A stretch of DNA of 64,000 bases, taken from positions 1 to 64,000 of the forward strand of contig NZ_PGTB01000010.1 in assembly GCF_002786325.1 (NCBI RefSeq). Direction: 5' to 3'. This document shows positions 9,070 to 18,321 of the stretch, piece by piece (within the stretch, counting starts at the first letter, position 1; the number at the start of each line of letters is the position of its first letter). A model generated the notes under the pieces. That model was not told the origin of the DNA. It saw only the letters and a program-made list of their open reading frames with translations, and ran no database searches. The position numbers and the translations under genes are program-made. Source of the DNA: Pseudooceanicola lipolyticus (GTDB lineage: Bacteria; Pseudomonadota; Alphaproteobacteria; Rhodobacterales; Rhodobacteraceae).

Positions 9070-9753
9070 TCAGCCAGCCTCTGCCTGGCGCGCGGCCAGC
9101 GCCTGTATCACCCGATCAGTGCCATCATCGATGGCTTGGCAGATGGCCTCGCCCGCCGAAGCCGGGTCTCTTGCGCGCAGCGCGGCGATCAGCGCGGCGT
9201 AATTGGCGTGTTCGGTGCGGCTCGCGCCTGGGTCGGGAAAGAGATAGTTGAAGCCCGGCCCGGCGCGCAGCCACAAAGTCTCTATTGTCTGCAGCAGGAT
9301 CGGCATCCCCGCTGCGGTATAGAGCGAAAAGCGCAGCGCCTTGTTTTCCCTCAAGGCTTCGTGGGGATCAGCGGTGTGTTTCGCTGCGATATAGGCCTTC
9401 ACGCGGGATTCGAGGGCATCGATCTCCTGGGGCGAGATCTTCACGGCCGCGGTCTCTGCTGCAAGCGTTTCAACGCGCTTTCGGATGGCGCCCAGTTCGA
9501 CATAGTTCTCGACGGTCATCACCGGAACACGGAACGAACTGGCCGGTTCCGCAGTCAGCACGCCGGAGGCAACGAACCTCACCAGCGCCTCACGCACCGG
9601 CGTGATGCTCATGCCCAGCGATTCCGCAAGCTCTTTCGTTACAAGCCGGGTGCCCGGCTCCAACCGGCCCTCGATCAGGGCATCACGCAACTGGCCCTCG
9701 ACATGGTCGGTCAGACTCTTGCGGGGCGGGGCGCTGAAACCAGTCTGCTTCAA
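9070..9753 (-). CDS. GntR/FadR-family (FCD) transcriptional regulator
   Basis: 227-residue regulator with a GntR winged helix (GRLEPGTRLVTKELAESLGM then SITPVREAL) and a C-terminal all-helical FCD ligand domain. I start it at TTG 9753, since AGGAG sits 8 bases upstream and the protein begins with the usual basic lead (KQTGFSAPPRKSLTDHV). The ATG at 9888 would add 45 unconserved residues and run the gene through the operator. It is divergent from the binding-protein gene. The 15-bp palindrome between them recurs at 20266, so this protein is the best candidate regulator of the whole transport/catabolic island. Confidence 0.88.
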   Translation of the reverse strand: MKQTGFSAPPRKSLTDHVEGQLRDALIEGRLEPGTRLVTKELAESLGMSITPVREALVRFVASGVLTAEPASSFRVPVMTVENYVELGAIRKRVETLAAETAAVKISPQEIDALESRVKAYIAAKHTADPHEALRENKALRFSLYTAAGMPILLQTIETLWLRAGPGFNYLFPDPGASRTEHANYAALIAALRARDPASAGEAICQAIDDGTDRVIQALAARQAEAG

Positions 9754-9813
9754 AAAGTATCTCCTGCGAAAGCATCTGTTCGGACAAAGGCGGCGAAAGC
9801 TTGTCGTGATGAT

Positions 9814-9828
9814 GATATATGATATATT
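9814..9828. promoter_or_regulatory. Probable GntR operator, copy 1
   Basis: GATATATGATATATT contains the perfect palindrome ATATAT-G-ATATAT (9815-9827). It lies between the divergent GntR and binding-protein genes. An exact reverse-complement copy lies at 20266-20280, between the two other divergent units of the island. With flanks included, 21 of 25 bases match. Binding by the FCD regulator is inferred from position and symmetry. Confidence 0.72.
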
Positions 9829-9909
9829 GTGTTCGTAATCCAGACGGAAGGCGACGTGAACAAACCGTCGGATCCAGTCCGCCCCCAATCCAACAGGAGT
9901 GAATAAAAC

Positions 9910-11397
9910 ATGAAATACCTACCGGCCTTCGCCCTGGGACTTGCGCTGGCGTTTCCAGCGTCAGCGACACTTGCACAGAACGGTACGCTCGTCATCGGAC
10001 GTTCGGCAACGACCAACGCAATGGACCCGGGGTTTCTTCGGGAAGCCGCAACTATCGTCGACAATATCTTCGACACGATGGTCATGCGCGATACCGAAAT
10101 GAACTTGGTCCCCGGGCTGGCAACCGAATGGACAGCGGTCGACGACACGACCTGGGAATTCAAGCTGCGTGAGGGTGTCACCTTCCACAATGGCGAACCC
10201 TTTGACGCAGAAGCGGTGAAGTTCAGCCTCGAGCGTGTTCTGAACCCCGACAATAACGCGCCGACGATCTCCTACATCCGCACGATTTCCTCGGTCGAGG
10301 TGGTGGATCCGATGACGGTACGCATCACGACCTCGGCGCCCGATCCGCTTCTGCCGACGCGGATGAGCCGCTATCCCGCCTATATCGTGCCGCCGAAGTA
10401 TATCGAGGAGAACGGCCAGGACCACTTCGCCAACCATCCGGTCGGTACCGGCGCCTACACATTCGTCGATTTTGTCCCGGACGAGCGCGTCACGCTGGCC
10501 GCCAACCCCGACTACTGGCGCGGCACTCCGGATATCCAGACCGTGATCTGGCGCCCGATTCCCGATGCCACGGCGCGGATCACCTCGCTGATCACCGGAG
10601 AGGTCAACCTGATCGAGGATGTGCCCGTTGATCTGGTGTCGCTGCTGGAACAGACCCCCGATGCCGACCTGGTTCAGGTCAAGAACGGCGGCCTGACGAT
10701 CTATCTCGGCCTGCGCATGGACAAGGCACCGCTTGACAACGTCAAGGTGCGTCAGGCGCTCGATCACGCCATCGACCGGGTGTCGATCACCGAAAACCTG
10801 TTGGGTGGTCTTGCAACGCCGAAGGGCACGCAGGTTGGCGCGGCCGATTTCGGCTATCTCGATCTGCCTGTACCGGCCTACGATCCCGAACTCTCCAAGA
10901 CGCTGCTGGCCGAGGCCGGCTTTCCGGATGGTTTCGAGATCACCATGCAATCGTCCTTCCGCTACATGAAAAACGCCGAAGTTGCGCAGACCATCGCGCA
11001 GCAATTCGAGGACATCGGCCTGTCGGTGAATCAGGAAACCATGGAATGGTCGGTCTACACGCAGACCGTGCCGTTCGAGGGACCGATCTATATGCTGGGC
11101 TGGGGGTCCACCCAGACGCTTGACGCCGACGCCGCGATCTATGCGATTATGAAGTCGGGCGAGCCTTATTCAGGCGCCTCGATCCCGGAGCTGGATGCCC
11201 TGTTGGACGAGAGCCGCTCGACAGTCGATCCGGATGCTCGCGAGAAGATCCTGCAAGACATCCAGGCTCTGGCTGCCGAACAGGTGCCGTTGATCACGCT
11301 CTATCAGGAAGACAAACTGATGGGTAAAGCGCCCAACGTTGAATTCGAGGGTCGTGCCGACGCGCGGATCCCGGTTTTCGAAATCAAGATGGACTGA
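9910..11397 (+). CDS. ABC transporter substrate-binding protein (peptide/opine type, family 5)
   Basis: 495-residue periplasmic binding protein of the DppA/OppA (SBP_bac_5) family that delivers a small peptide-like solute to the permeases. It has a Sec signal peptide ending near residue 22 (FPASATLA) and the family segments LREGVTFHNGEPFDAEAVKF, VGTGAYTFVDFVPDERV and RQALDHAIDRVSI. An AACAGGAGTGAATAAAAC ribosome site precedes the ATG. It heads the rightward operon binding protein-permease-permease-M20-OCD-rhodanese and lies about 80 bp after the palindromic operator. Confidence 0.93.
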   Translation: MKYLPAFALGLALAFPASATLAQNGTLVIGRSATTNAMDPGFLREAATIVDNIFDTMVMRDTEMNLVPGLATEWTAVDDTTWEFKLREGVTFHNGEPFDAEAVKFSLERVLNPDNNAPTISYIRTISSVEVVDPMTVRITTSAPDPLLPTRMSRYPAYIVPPKYIEENGQDHFANHPVGTGAYTFVDFVPDERVTLAANPDYWRGTPDIQTVIWRPIPDATARITSLITGEVNLIEDVPVDLVSLLEQTPDADLVQVKNGGLTIYLGLRMDKAPLDNVKVRQALDHAIDRVSITENLLGGLATPKGTQVGAADFGYLDLPVPAYDPELSKTLLAEAGFPDGFEITMQSSFRYMKNAEVAQTIAQQFEDIGLSVNQETMEWSVYTQTVPFEGPIYMLGWGSTQTLDADAAIYAIMKSGEPYSGASIPELDALLDESRSTVDPDAREKILQDIQALAAEQVPLITLYQEDKLMGKAPNVEFEGRADARIPVFEIKMD

Positions 11398-11401
11398 ACC
11401 C

Positions 11402-12241
11402 GTGACCGGACGTTTGCGCCTCAAGGGGAACGAGGATGCCGCCTTGGCGATCGTCCTGCTCATCGCTGCCGTTCTGTTCTGTGTGCTGGTGCCGCTGGCC
11501 TGGCCGCTGGATCCGCTGCGCGGTGACATCTCCGCGACGTTCAAACCTCCGATGACGCTGGTGGGGGACACGTTGCACCCCCTCGGAACCGATCAGCTCG
11601 GGCGAGATCTTCTCGCCCGGCTGGGGCTCGGGACGCTGGTCTCTTTCGGGATCGTCCTCGTCGCGGCGCTGATTTCGGTCGTGCTGGGAACCGCGCTCGG
11701 CATGATCGCGGGTTATTTCGGCGGCTGGGTGGACGCGCTGATCATGCGCCTTGTCGACATCCAGCTTGCCGTGCCCTTTATCCTTCTGATCCTGCTTCTG
11801 GTCTCCGTTCTGGGGCCGTCGATGACAAACCTGGTGATCGTGCTGGGGCTGACGGGCTGGGCCATCTTTGCCCGTGTCGCACGGGGCCGAACGCTGGAGG
11901 TGCGGGAATTGGAGTACATCGACGCCTCGCGCGCCATGGGGCTTTCGGATATGGCGATCATCTTCCGTCATGTGTTGCCCAACATCATCGGCCCGCAAAC
12001 CGTGTTGCTGACGTTGGATCTGCCAAGGCTGATCATCCTCGAGGCCTCGGTCGGTTTTCTGGGCCTCGGGGTCCAGCCGCCGATGCCGACGCTGGGTAAC
12101 CTGATCGGCGAGGGTCGGTCGGTTATTCTGATCGCCAATTGGCTTGTCCTTTACCCGGGCCTGATGATCGGGGCTCTGGTCATCGGCTGTAACCTCTTCG
12201 GCGACTGGCTGGTCCGCCGAGCCGAAAGCAAGGTGTCCTGA
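11402..12241 (+). CDS. ABC transporter permease (DppC type)
   Basis: 279-residue inner-membrane permease with the DppC hallmark HPLGTDQLGRDLLARL after the first membrane span and the EAA loop SRAMGLSDMAIIFRHVLPNI. About six hydrophobic segments are visible. The start chosen is GTG 11402, four bases after the binding-protein stop; an earlier ATG (11339) would overlap that gene by about 60 bp. The stop overlaps the next permease ATG by one base. The DppC-then-DppB gene order is the reverse of the usual one. Confidence 0.9.
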   Translation: MTGRLRLKGNEDAALAIVLLIAAVLFCVLVPLAWPLDPLRGDISATFKPPMTLVGDTLHPLGTDQLGRDLLARLGLGTLVSFGIVLVAALISVVLGTALGMIAGYFGGWVDALIMRLVDIQLAVPFILLILLLVSVLGPSMTNLVIVLGLTGWAIFARVARGRTLEVRELEYIDASRAMGLSDMAIIFRHVLPNIIGPQTVLLTLDLPRLIILEASVGFLGLGVQPPMPTLGNLIGEGRSVILIANWLVLYPGLMIGALVIGCNLFGDWLVRRAESKVS

Positions 12242-13161
12242 TGAAAGGCCTGCGCTTCCTGTTCTCCCGTGCCGTTCAAGGCCTAATCGTGATGTTCGGC
12301 GTCTCGCTTCTGGTGTTCTTTGCACTGTTTCTGACCGGTGATCCCGCGGTGTTGATGATGGCGCCGGATTCCACCGCGCAGGAGATCGCCGATTTCCGGG
12401 AGGCCATGGGGTTCAACGATCCCATCATCGTGCAATACGGCCGGTTTCTGGTGGATGCATTGCGGGGAGACCTGGGCAATTCGCTGCGTTACAGCCGCCC
12501 GGCAATGGAGCTGCTGACCGAGCGGCTGGGCGCAACCGCGTTGCTGGCATTGTCGGCGCTGCTGTGGTCCTCGCTTCTGGGCTTTGTGCTGGGCGCGATT
12601 TCTGCCGTGCGCCGCAACAGCCCGATCGACTTCGCGATCCGCGTCATCTCTCTGTTGGGGCAGGCTGTTCCGGTGTTCTGGCTGGCGCTGATGCTGATCA
12701 TTCTGTTCTCTCTGAACCTGCGCTGGCTGCCGTCCAGCGGCTATGGCAGCTTCCAGCAGCTGATCATGCCCTCGCTGGCGCTTGGCGCCTACTATCTGTC
12801 GGCCATCACGCGCCTTGTCCGTTCCAGCCTGATCGAGACCTTGGGCGAGAACTATATCCGCACCGCACGTGCCAAGGGTTTGTCGGAATGGCGGATCGTC
12901 GTGCGCCATGCGCTGCGCAACGCGATGATCCCGGTCGTGACCCTGCAGGGGATGTACCTTGCCTCCTTGATGGGAGGGGCGCTGGTCACCGAGATCATCT
13001 TTGCCTGGCCCGGCATCGGTCGACTGGCCGTCGAGGCCATCCAGAACCGTGATTTCCCGGTCGTGCAGGCGGTGGTGCTGTTTGCTGCGCTGGTCTTCGT
13101 GGTGGCGAACTTCCTTGTCGATGTGGCCTATACTTGGCTGAACCCGCGGATCCGTCTGTGA
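12241..13161 (+). CDS. ABC transporter permease (DppB type)
   Basis: 306-residue integral membrane protein of the DppB/OppB family. It has a short N-terminal span (FLFSRAVQGLIVMFGVSLLV), about five more spans, and the EAA cytoplasmic loop RTARAKGLSEWRIVVRHALR that docks on the ATPase. It pairs with the preceding DppC-type permease. The ATPases for this importer are encoded as one fused protein at 18318-20177. The stop overlaps the M20 hydrolase start (GTGA), which couples transport to the first predicted cytoplasmic enzyme. Confidence 0.92.
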   Translation: MKGLRFLFSRAVQGLIVMFGVSLLVFFALFLTGDPAVLMMAPDSTAQEIADFREAMGFNDPIIVQYGRFLVDALRGDLGNSLRYSRPAMELLTERLGATALLALSALLWSSLLGFVLGAISAVRRNSPIDFAIRVISLLGQAVPVFWLALMLIILFSLNLRWLPSSGYGSFQQLIMPSLALGAYYLSAITRLVRSSLIETLGENYIRTARAKGLSEWRIVVRHALRNAMIPVVTLQGMYLASLMGGALVTEIIFAWPGIGRLAVEAIQNRDFPVVQAVVLFAALVFVVANFLVDVAYTWLNPRIRL

Positions 13162-14483
13162 CCAGCTTGCTGCCAGAAGCGTTGGAACTCACCGCGCGCT
13201 GGTGTGCCATCCCCTCGCATGCGGGCGATCGACCGGCACAGGCCCGGATGGCCGCCACGCTGCTGGACTGGCTCACATCCGAACTGGGAGCGCAGATCAT
13301 TGCGCCCGGCGACGATCGGGGGGAAACCCCGGTGATCCATGCCCGGATCGACACCGGTGCGGAACGGACCGTGATCCTCTACAACATGTACGACGTCATG
13401 CCCGCCACGGCCGAGGGCTGGCGAGTCGATCCCTGGACCGGTGGGCACGCCCGGCTGGACGGAATCGGCGAAGTCTGGATCGGACGTGGCGCCGAGAACA
13501 ACAAGGGCCCGCTTGCGGGAATGCTGGTGGCGCTGCGCGACCTGCATAACCGGGGTCAGCTGGGGGTCAATGTCGAGATCCTGCTCGACGGAGAGGAGGA
13601 GCAAGGCTCGCCCTCGATGCGCCGCTATCTTGCAGCGCCAGATTGCCCATTGCCGCATTGCGCCGGGGGTCTCTTTCCCAGTTTTTGTGAATATGGCGGG
13701 GGGGCGCCCCGCATCTACCTCGGCTTTTCCGGGATCGCCAAGGGGCGGTTGGTCGCGGAGGGCGGGGAATTCGGTGGCCCGCGCAGCGCCATCCATTCCA
13801 GCAACGCGCCCTGGATCGCCAATCCGGCGCGTCTGCTGGTCGACGCTTTGGCCGGCTTTGGCGGGGTCGCGACCGGCCAGCTGGATCAGATCGAACTCGA
13901 CGCCGAGGCCGAAGCGTTGATTGCCGAGCTGGCGGACACCTTCGATCCGGAGGATGAGCTGATGTTCCGGACCGCCGACCGCTATGCCCTCGACGGCGGC
14001 GCCAGGGAGCTGCTGCGCCACGTGTTGCGCACCGCCTCGCTGAACATCTCTTCGCTGATGACGATGCCCTCTGGCGATACTGCCGTAATCCCGCCACGGG
14101 CCGAGGCGCTGTTCGACCTGCGAACCCCGCCCGGGCAGCAGGCAGAGACCTGGCTGGAAAACCAGCGCGCCCGCTTCCATGGAACCCCTGTACGGCTGGA
14201 GGTCGGCGAGATCGCCCCCGGCGTCCGCTTCCGTGCTGACAGTCCCGGTGTTGCGGCCTTGCGGGCGGCCTATGCCGCGACGTCGACGGCGCCGCAGGTT
14301 TGGCCCTGGGCCATCGGCTCGGCGCCCGGACATGCCTTTGCGCGCCATGCCGACAGTTTCCTGATCGGTGGCGCTGGGCGCGGCGGCCATGCGCATGGCA
14401 TCGACGAGTTCCTGGTGATTGAAGGCCTTGGCCGCTTCATCGCATCGGTGCAGACATGGCTGGGCCGGATGGGGCCGCTATGA
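13158..14483 (+). CDS. M20-family amidohydrolase/peptidase with altered metal ligands
   Basis: 441-residue member of the M20 (ArgE/DapE/ACY1, carboxypeptidase G2) fold. The start is GTG overlapping the permease stop. The general-base region LLDGEEEQGS (Glu146-148) and the C-terminal His (GRGGHAHGIDEF) are kept. The first metal-ligand motif, usually HxDxxP, reads MYDVMP (Met77 for His), and the DDKG-type motif reads ENNKGP (Asn114 for Asp). Either this subfamily uses one metal or none, or it coordinates metal differently. Context suggests hydrolysis of an N-acyl or N-carbamoyl amino acid released by HyuAB (inference). Confidence 0.83.
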   Translation: MTSLLPEALELTARWCAIPSHAGDRPAQARMAATLLDWLTSELGAQIIAPGDDRGETPVIHARIDTGAERTVILYNMYDVMPATAEGWRVDPWTGGHARLDGIGEVWIGRGAENNKGPLAGMLVALRDLHNRGQLGVNVEILLDGEEEQGSPSMRRYLAAPDCPLPHCAGGLFPSFCEYGGGAPRIYLGFSGIAKGRLVAEGGEFGGPRSAIHSSNAPWIANPARLLVDALAGFGGVATGQLDQIELDAEAEALIAELADTFDPEDELMFRTADRYALDGGARELLRHVLRTASLNISSLMTMPSGDTAVIPPRAEALFDLRTPPGQQAETWLENQRARFHGTPVRLEVGEIAPGVRFRADSPGVAALRAAYAATSTAPQVWPWAIGSAPGHAFARHADSFLIGGAGRGGHAHGIDEFLVIEGLGRFIASVQTWLGRMGPL

Positions 14484-15442
14484 GCGAACTTTTCCTGACG
14501 AAAGATGACCTGCTCGCCGCCGGAGCGCTCGACTGGGATGCGGCGCTGGCTGACATCCGCGATGCGCTGGCCTTGCTGCGGAGTGGCGAGGCGGTGATGG
14601 CGGCAGAAAACGTCCTGCCGCTTGGCCCGGACCCGCGGGACAAGGGCTATGGCTTGCCGGCGCGCGTGGGTGGACGATTTAACGCCGCCGGCCTGAAGTG
14701 GACGCTGCACCGGGCCGAGACCCCGGCGGGTGGCGAGGCCATCACCTCCCGCACCGTGCTGAACGATCTCGGTACCGGGCAGGCGATGGCGATCCTGGAC
14801 AGCGCCATGCTGACCCGCGTGCGGACAGCAGCCTTGTCCGGCGCAATTGTGCGAGCGCTGGTGCCGGGGGTGAAACGTCTTGCCGTTCTTGGCGCCGGGG
14901 CGCAGGCGCGGATGCATCTCGACATGGCGCTGGCGCTGTTTCCCGACCTGCGCCAAGTGCACCACTGGACCCCGTCGGGCCGCGCGTTGGCGGATAACCT
15001 GCCCGAAGGGATTGCGCTTGTTGCCCATGACACGCCGACAGCGGCCAGTCTTGCCGGAGAGGTGACGTTCGCCTGCACCTCCGCGCCCGAGCCGTTTCTG
15101 GGCCCGGTGGTCATGCGTCCGGGCACCTTGCTGCTGCAGACTGGCTATCACGAGGTCAGCTTTGACGCGATCGACACGGCGGATGCGGTGACCTGCGACC
15201 TGTGGGGCGAGTTCGCCCGCACCAGCGCCAAGAGCCTGTTCCAGATGTACCGGGCCGGGCGCTTTGCCGAAAACCGCGTGGCCGCCGACGCCGCCGCGAT
15301 TCTGCTGGACGGTTGGCGGCCCGCGCCAGACGCCTGCATCTATTTTTCCAGCTTCGGGCTGAACATCTTCGACATTGCCTTCGCCGCGCGCCTGACGCGG
15401 CGGGCGGCGGATCTCGGCCTTGGGCTGACGCTTGCCCCGTGA
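14480..15442 (+). CDS. Ornithine cyclodeaminase / mu-crystallin family (ketimine reductase-like)
   Basis: 320-residue NAD(P)-dependent enzyme of the OCD/mu-crystallin family. It contains the Rossmann motif LAVLGAGAQARMHLDMA (about residues 133-149) and the N-terminal substrate region with GLKWTLHR. The ATG overlaps the M20 stop (ATGA). Members interconvert cyclic imines and amino acids: ornithine to proline, reduction of ketimines and thiazoline carboxylates, or alanine/tauropine-type dehydrogenation. Family membership is firm. The exact substrate is unknown, and reduction of an S-containing cyclic imine is a hypothesis drawn from neighbours. Confidence 0.85.
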   Translation: MSELFLTKDDLLAAGALDWDAALADIRDALALLRSGEAVMAAENVLPLGPDPRDKGYGLPARVGGRFNAAGLKWTLHRAETPAGGEAITSRTVLNDLGTGQAMAILDSAMLTRVRTAALSGAIVRALVPGVKRLAVLGAGAQARMHLDMALALFPDLRQVHHWTPSGRALADNLPEGIALVAHDTPTAASLAGEVTFACTSAPEPFLGPVVMRPGTLLLQTGYHEVSFDAIDTADAVTCDLWGEFARTSAKSLFQMYRAGRFAENRVAADAAAILLDGWRPAPDACIYFSSFGLNIFDIAFAARLTRRAADLGLGLTLAP

Positions 15443-15463
15443 CCATTGGAAAGGATCGACCTT

Positions 15464-16285
15464 ATGACCGTGACCATCTCTGCAACCGAGCTCATCGCAC
15501 GTTTGGACGAACCGGGCCTCGTGCTTGTCGATGCGCGTTCGCAGGAGGAATGGAAGCAGGCGACCTTGCCGGGTGCGATCTTCGTCAATGTCTATGACTA
15601 TTTCGTACCCGAGAGCACTGAGCAGGGGTACGCAGGGATGGCGGCGGGTGCGGCACGGGCCTTTCGCGAGGTGGGGCTCGGCCAAGCAAAAACGGTCGTC
15701 TGGTTCGAGGAGGAGACCGGGATGCGGTCACCGCGCGGCCTGTGGTTCCAAGAGCTTTTGGGGCTGGAGGGCGGCCTGATCCTCGACGGTGGTCTGCAGG
15801 CCTGGGTCAAGGCAAACTGCACCCTGGCACCGGGTGAGGGGGCGGCGGTCGACATCACCCATGGCGCAGGGCCTGCGCCCGAGGGCTGGCGGCCCGAGTT
15901 GGCCCTGACCCGCGAGGCCCTGTTGCATCCCGACCAAGATCTGCAAATCTTCGATGTGCGCCGCCCGACGGAATTCGATGGCAGCTTTGCCCATGACTGC
16001 TGTGCGCGTGGCGGCCGCATTCCCGGCGCGTTGTTCGAGTTCTACGAGGACATGTTGCGCGATGGAAAATACCGCCCAGCGGAAGAGATCCGGGCCGGCG
16101 CGCTTGCTGCCGGGTTGGATCCGGATAAGCCCGTGGTCACCTATTGCCACCGGGGCGCCCGCGCCGCCACGGCGCTCTACGGGTTGCGGCTGGCAGGTTT
16201 CCGGGATGTCGGGATTTTCGTGGGGTCGTGGCACGAATGGGCTGCGGACGAGACCCTGCCGATGGAAACCGGCGCCGCGGTCTGA
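15464..16285 (+). CDS. Tandem-domain rhodanese sulfurtransferase
   Basis: 273-residue protein with two rhodanese domains. The N-terminal one (1-130) is catalytically dead, with WFEEETGMRSPR where the Cys loop should be. The C-terminal one carries the active loop VTYCHRGARAAT with Cys228. The basic CHRGAR loop looks more like thiosulfate:cyanide sulfurtransferases than 3-mercaptopyruvate enzymes (CGSGVT). ATG 15464 has GGAAAGG ten bases upstream. It is last in the rightward operon and converges on the oxidase gene with a 4-bp gap. A role in handling sulfane sulfur from cysteine breakdown is inferred. Confidence 0.86.
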   Translation: MTVTISATELIARLDEPGLVLVDARSQEEWKQATLPGAIFVNVYDYFVPESTEQGYAGMAAGAARAFREVGLGQAKTVVWFEEETGMRSPRGLWFQELLGLEGGLILDGGLQAWVKANCTLAPGEGAAVDITHGAGPAPEGWRPELALTREALLHPDQDLQIFDVRRPTEFDGSFAHDCCARGGRIPGALFEFYEDMLRDGKYRPAEEIRAGALAAGLDPDKPVVTYCHRGARAATALYGLRLAGFRDVGIFVGSWHEWAADETLPMETGAAV

Positions 16286-16289
16286 GGCG

Positions 16290-17627
16290 TCACAGCCAGG
16301 ACTGCAGCTGCAGACGCCCGTCCTTGAAGCGTGAGAAGCGGAAGTCGGCAAGGTCGACCTCCGATTCCGCGCCGGTCGCAAGGGCGGCCAAGGCCACGCC
16401 CGCGCCGGGGCCGATCCCGAACCCATGGCCGGAAAAGCCGGTGCCGATGATCAGCCCCGGCAAAGCCGGAACTTCGGAGATCACCGGGATAGCGTCCGGC
16501 GTCACGTCGATCATCCCGCCCCAGGCCTGCTCCCGCTGGAGGCCCGCCAGCGCCGGAAAACGATCGGCGAGCCTGTCCTTGACGCGGGCCAGGGCAGTGG
16601 CATCCGGGGTCGGGTCGAGGATGCGGTGTCGTGTCAGGCTGCGCTCGAGCGCTCCAGCACTCGCCAGCCAACCGAGTTCCCGCAGGGTGCCGCGCCCGAT
16701 CCGCAGCTTCATCCCCCGGAACGTGCTGCGCAGACCCGGCAGGAAGGCCCGCAGGTATCGCAGGCTGTCGGGCACGATCTCGGCGACCATCGTGTCGGAA
16801 TTTGCCGCGACCAGCCCGCCGTCAGCGCGGTGCCGCAGCGCCAGATCGCCCAGGGACAGGCAGGACGAGAACGCCCGCCGTTGCTCGGGCGACAGCGGCT
16901 CCGTCCGGCAGACGGAAGAGAGCACCTTGAGTTGCGGCAGCGAGATCCCAAGTCGGTGCAACAGCGCTGAGGTCCAGATGCCGCCGGCCAAGACGACGCG
17001 CTTGGTGGCGATGCGCCCCCGTTCGGTGCGCACTCCGCTGATGCCTTTGGCATCCCGTTCGATCTCATACGCGGCGCACCCCTGCAGCACGGTTGCCCCG
17101 GCCGCGATTGCAAGCCGGGCGAAAAGAGGTGCCGCCACCTGCGGTTCCGCCCGCCCGTCGCCGGGGAGATAAAGCGCTGTGGCGTAATCCGCGTTCAGGC
17201 CAGGGGCCAGGGTCTTCACATCTGCAATTTCTGCGCGGATGCCCAACCGGGTCGCCTCGGCCACCCAGCGGCGGTGGCGGTCTGCCTGTTCTGGACTGCG
17301 TGCGACATAGGCGATGCCGCATTCCACATAGCCAAGCTCGGGTCCGATCTCTTCGGCCAGGGCCTGCCAGCGGCTGCGGGCGACCTTCGACAGGGGCAGT
17401 TCGCGCAGATCGCGGCCGGCCTGGCGCACCCAGCCCCAGTTGCGGCTGGATTGTTCACCGGCAATCACCCCTTTTTCCAGCAGGCACACGTCGTGACCGG
17501 CGCGGGCGAGTTCCAGCGCGGTGGTGACACCTATGACGCCGCCACCGATAACCACGACATCCGCCGCAGCGGGCAAGTCGGTTGCGCCGGTTACGCCCAG
17601 GACGGCAGGCCCGCGGTTGGGGATCAT
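16290..17627 (-). CDS. FAD-dependent amino-acid oxidase (DAO family)
   Basis: 445-residue flavoprotein with the N-terminal dinucleotide-binding motif DVVVIGGGVIGVTTALELAR and the family's ARAGHDVCLLEKG strand-loop. The C-terminal GTGFSGHGFGIGPGAG closes the FAD site. Relatives are D-amino-acid, glycine, sarcosine and opine oxidases/dehydrogenases. QSSRNWGWVRQAGRD near the flavin is typical of a subset annotated as FAD-dependent oxidoreductases in amino-acid catabolism. It ends the leftward operon ATPase-SDR-oxidase, 1 bp after the SDR stop. Substrate unassigned. Confidence 0.86.
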   Translation of the reverse strand: MIPNRGPAVLGVTGATDLPAAADVVVIGGGVIGVTTALELARAGHDVCLLEKGVIAGEQSSRNWGWVRQAGRDLRELPLSKVARSRWQALAEEIGPELGYVECGIAYVARSPEQADRHRRWVAEATRLGIRAEIADVKTLAPGLNADYATALYLPGDGRAEPQVAAPLFARLAIAAGATVLQGCAAYEIERDAKGISGVRTERGRIATKRVVLAGGIWTSALLHRLGISLPQLKVLSSVCRTEPLSPEQRRAFSSCLSLGDLALRHRADGGLVAANSDTMVAEIVPDSLRYLRAFLPGLRSTFRGMKLRIGRGTLRELGWLASAGALERSLTRHRILDPTPDATALARVKDRLADRFPALAGLQREQAWGGMIDVTPDAIPVISEVPALPGLIIGTGFSGHGFGIGPGAGVALAALATGAESEVDLADFRFSRFKDGRLQLQSWL

Positions 17628-17628
17628 C

Positions 17629-18321
17629 TCAGAAGCAGTCCTCTACGTCATAGTGCACCGGGATCTCGGCCAGGCTTGCCGAGGGGCCAAGCTCGAGCAC
17701 CATCCGGGTGATCCGGGCGATTTCTTCCGGGCTGGTCTTGCCATGGCCGTCGGTGCCCGAGGCGGCGCGCCCCATATCGGTGGCGACGAAGCTGGGACAG
17801 ATGGCGGTTGCCCGTACTCCGCTGTCGCGTCCCGCCTGGCGCAACGCATGGCTCAGGCCGACAAGGGCGAATTTCGACATTCCATAAAGGCCGGAACTTG
17901 GGGACTTGATCCGCTTGCCCGACAGTGACGCAATCGTGACGATGCGGCCGGGGCCCTGTTCCAGCAGCGGCCAGGCGGCCTGCGCCAGGCGCATCGGAGA
18001 CTTGACGTTGACTTCGAACAGCCGGTCGAATTCTTCGCCCGTGGCCTCAAGGACCGAACTTGTGCTGTGGATGCCCGCATTCAGTACGAGTCCGTCGAGC
18101 CGTCCGAAGCGCGCCCGCGTGGCGTCGACCCAGGCGGTTTCGCTTTCAGGGTCGGTGGCGTCGAACCGGCAGTTCAACACGTTGTCCGAGGCCGGCAGGG
18201 GGCTGGCGGAAGGGTCCCGCAGCCCAAGGCTGAGGTTCCAGCCAGCCGCGTGCATCTCGGCGGCGGTGGCGGCGCCGATGCCGCGGCTGGCACCGGAGAT
18301 CATGACGACCAGGCGGTTCAT
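17629..18321 (-). CDS. Short-chain dehydrogenase/reductase
   Basis: 230-residue classical SDR. The NAD(P)-binding motif ISGASRGIGAATAAEM lies near the N-terminus, with LVLNAGIHS in the centre and the catalytic IVTIASLSGKR plus YGMSKFALVG (Tyr and Lys) following. I start it at ATG 18321, which overlaps the ATPase stop (ATGA). The alternative start 14 codons upstream adds non-family sequence. It is co-transcribed with the fused ATPase and the FAD oxidase. The carbonyl or alcohol substrate cannot be told from sequence. Confidence 0.9.
   Translation of the reverse strand: MNRLVVMISGASRGIGAATAAEMHAAGWNLSLGLRDPSASPLPASDNVLNCRFDATDPESETAWVDATRARFGRLDGLVLNAGIHSTSSVLEATGEEFDRLFEVNVKSPMRLAQAAWPLLEQGPGRIVTIASLSGKRIKSPSSGLYGMSKFALVGLSHALRQAGRDSGVRATAICPSFVATDMGRAASGTDGHGKTSPEEIARITRMVLELGPSASLAEIPVHYDVEDCF

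Noticed and set aside
9754-9888. Longer GntR-family start at ATG 9888
   Set aside because: It adds 45 residues with no family similarity and runs across the operator palindrome; the TTG at 9753 has AGGAG at good spacing and begins at the conserved N-terminus.
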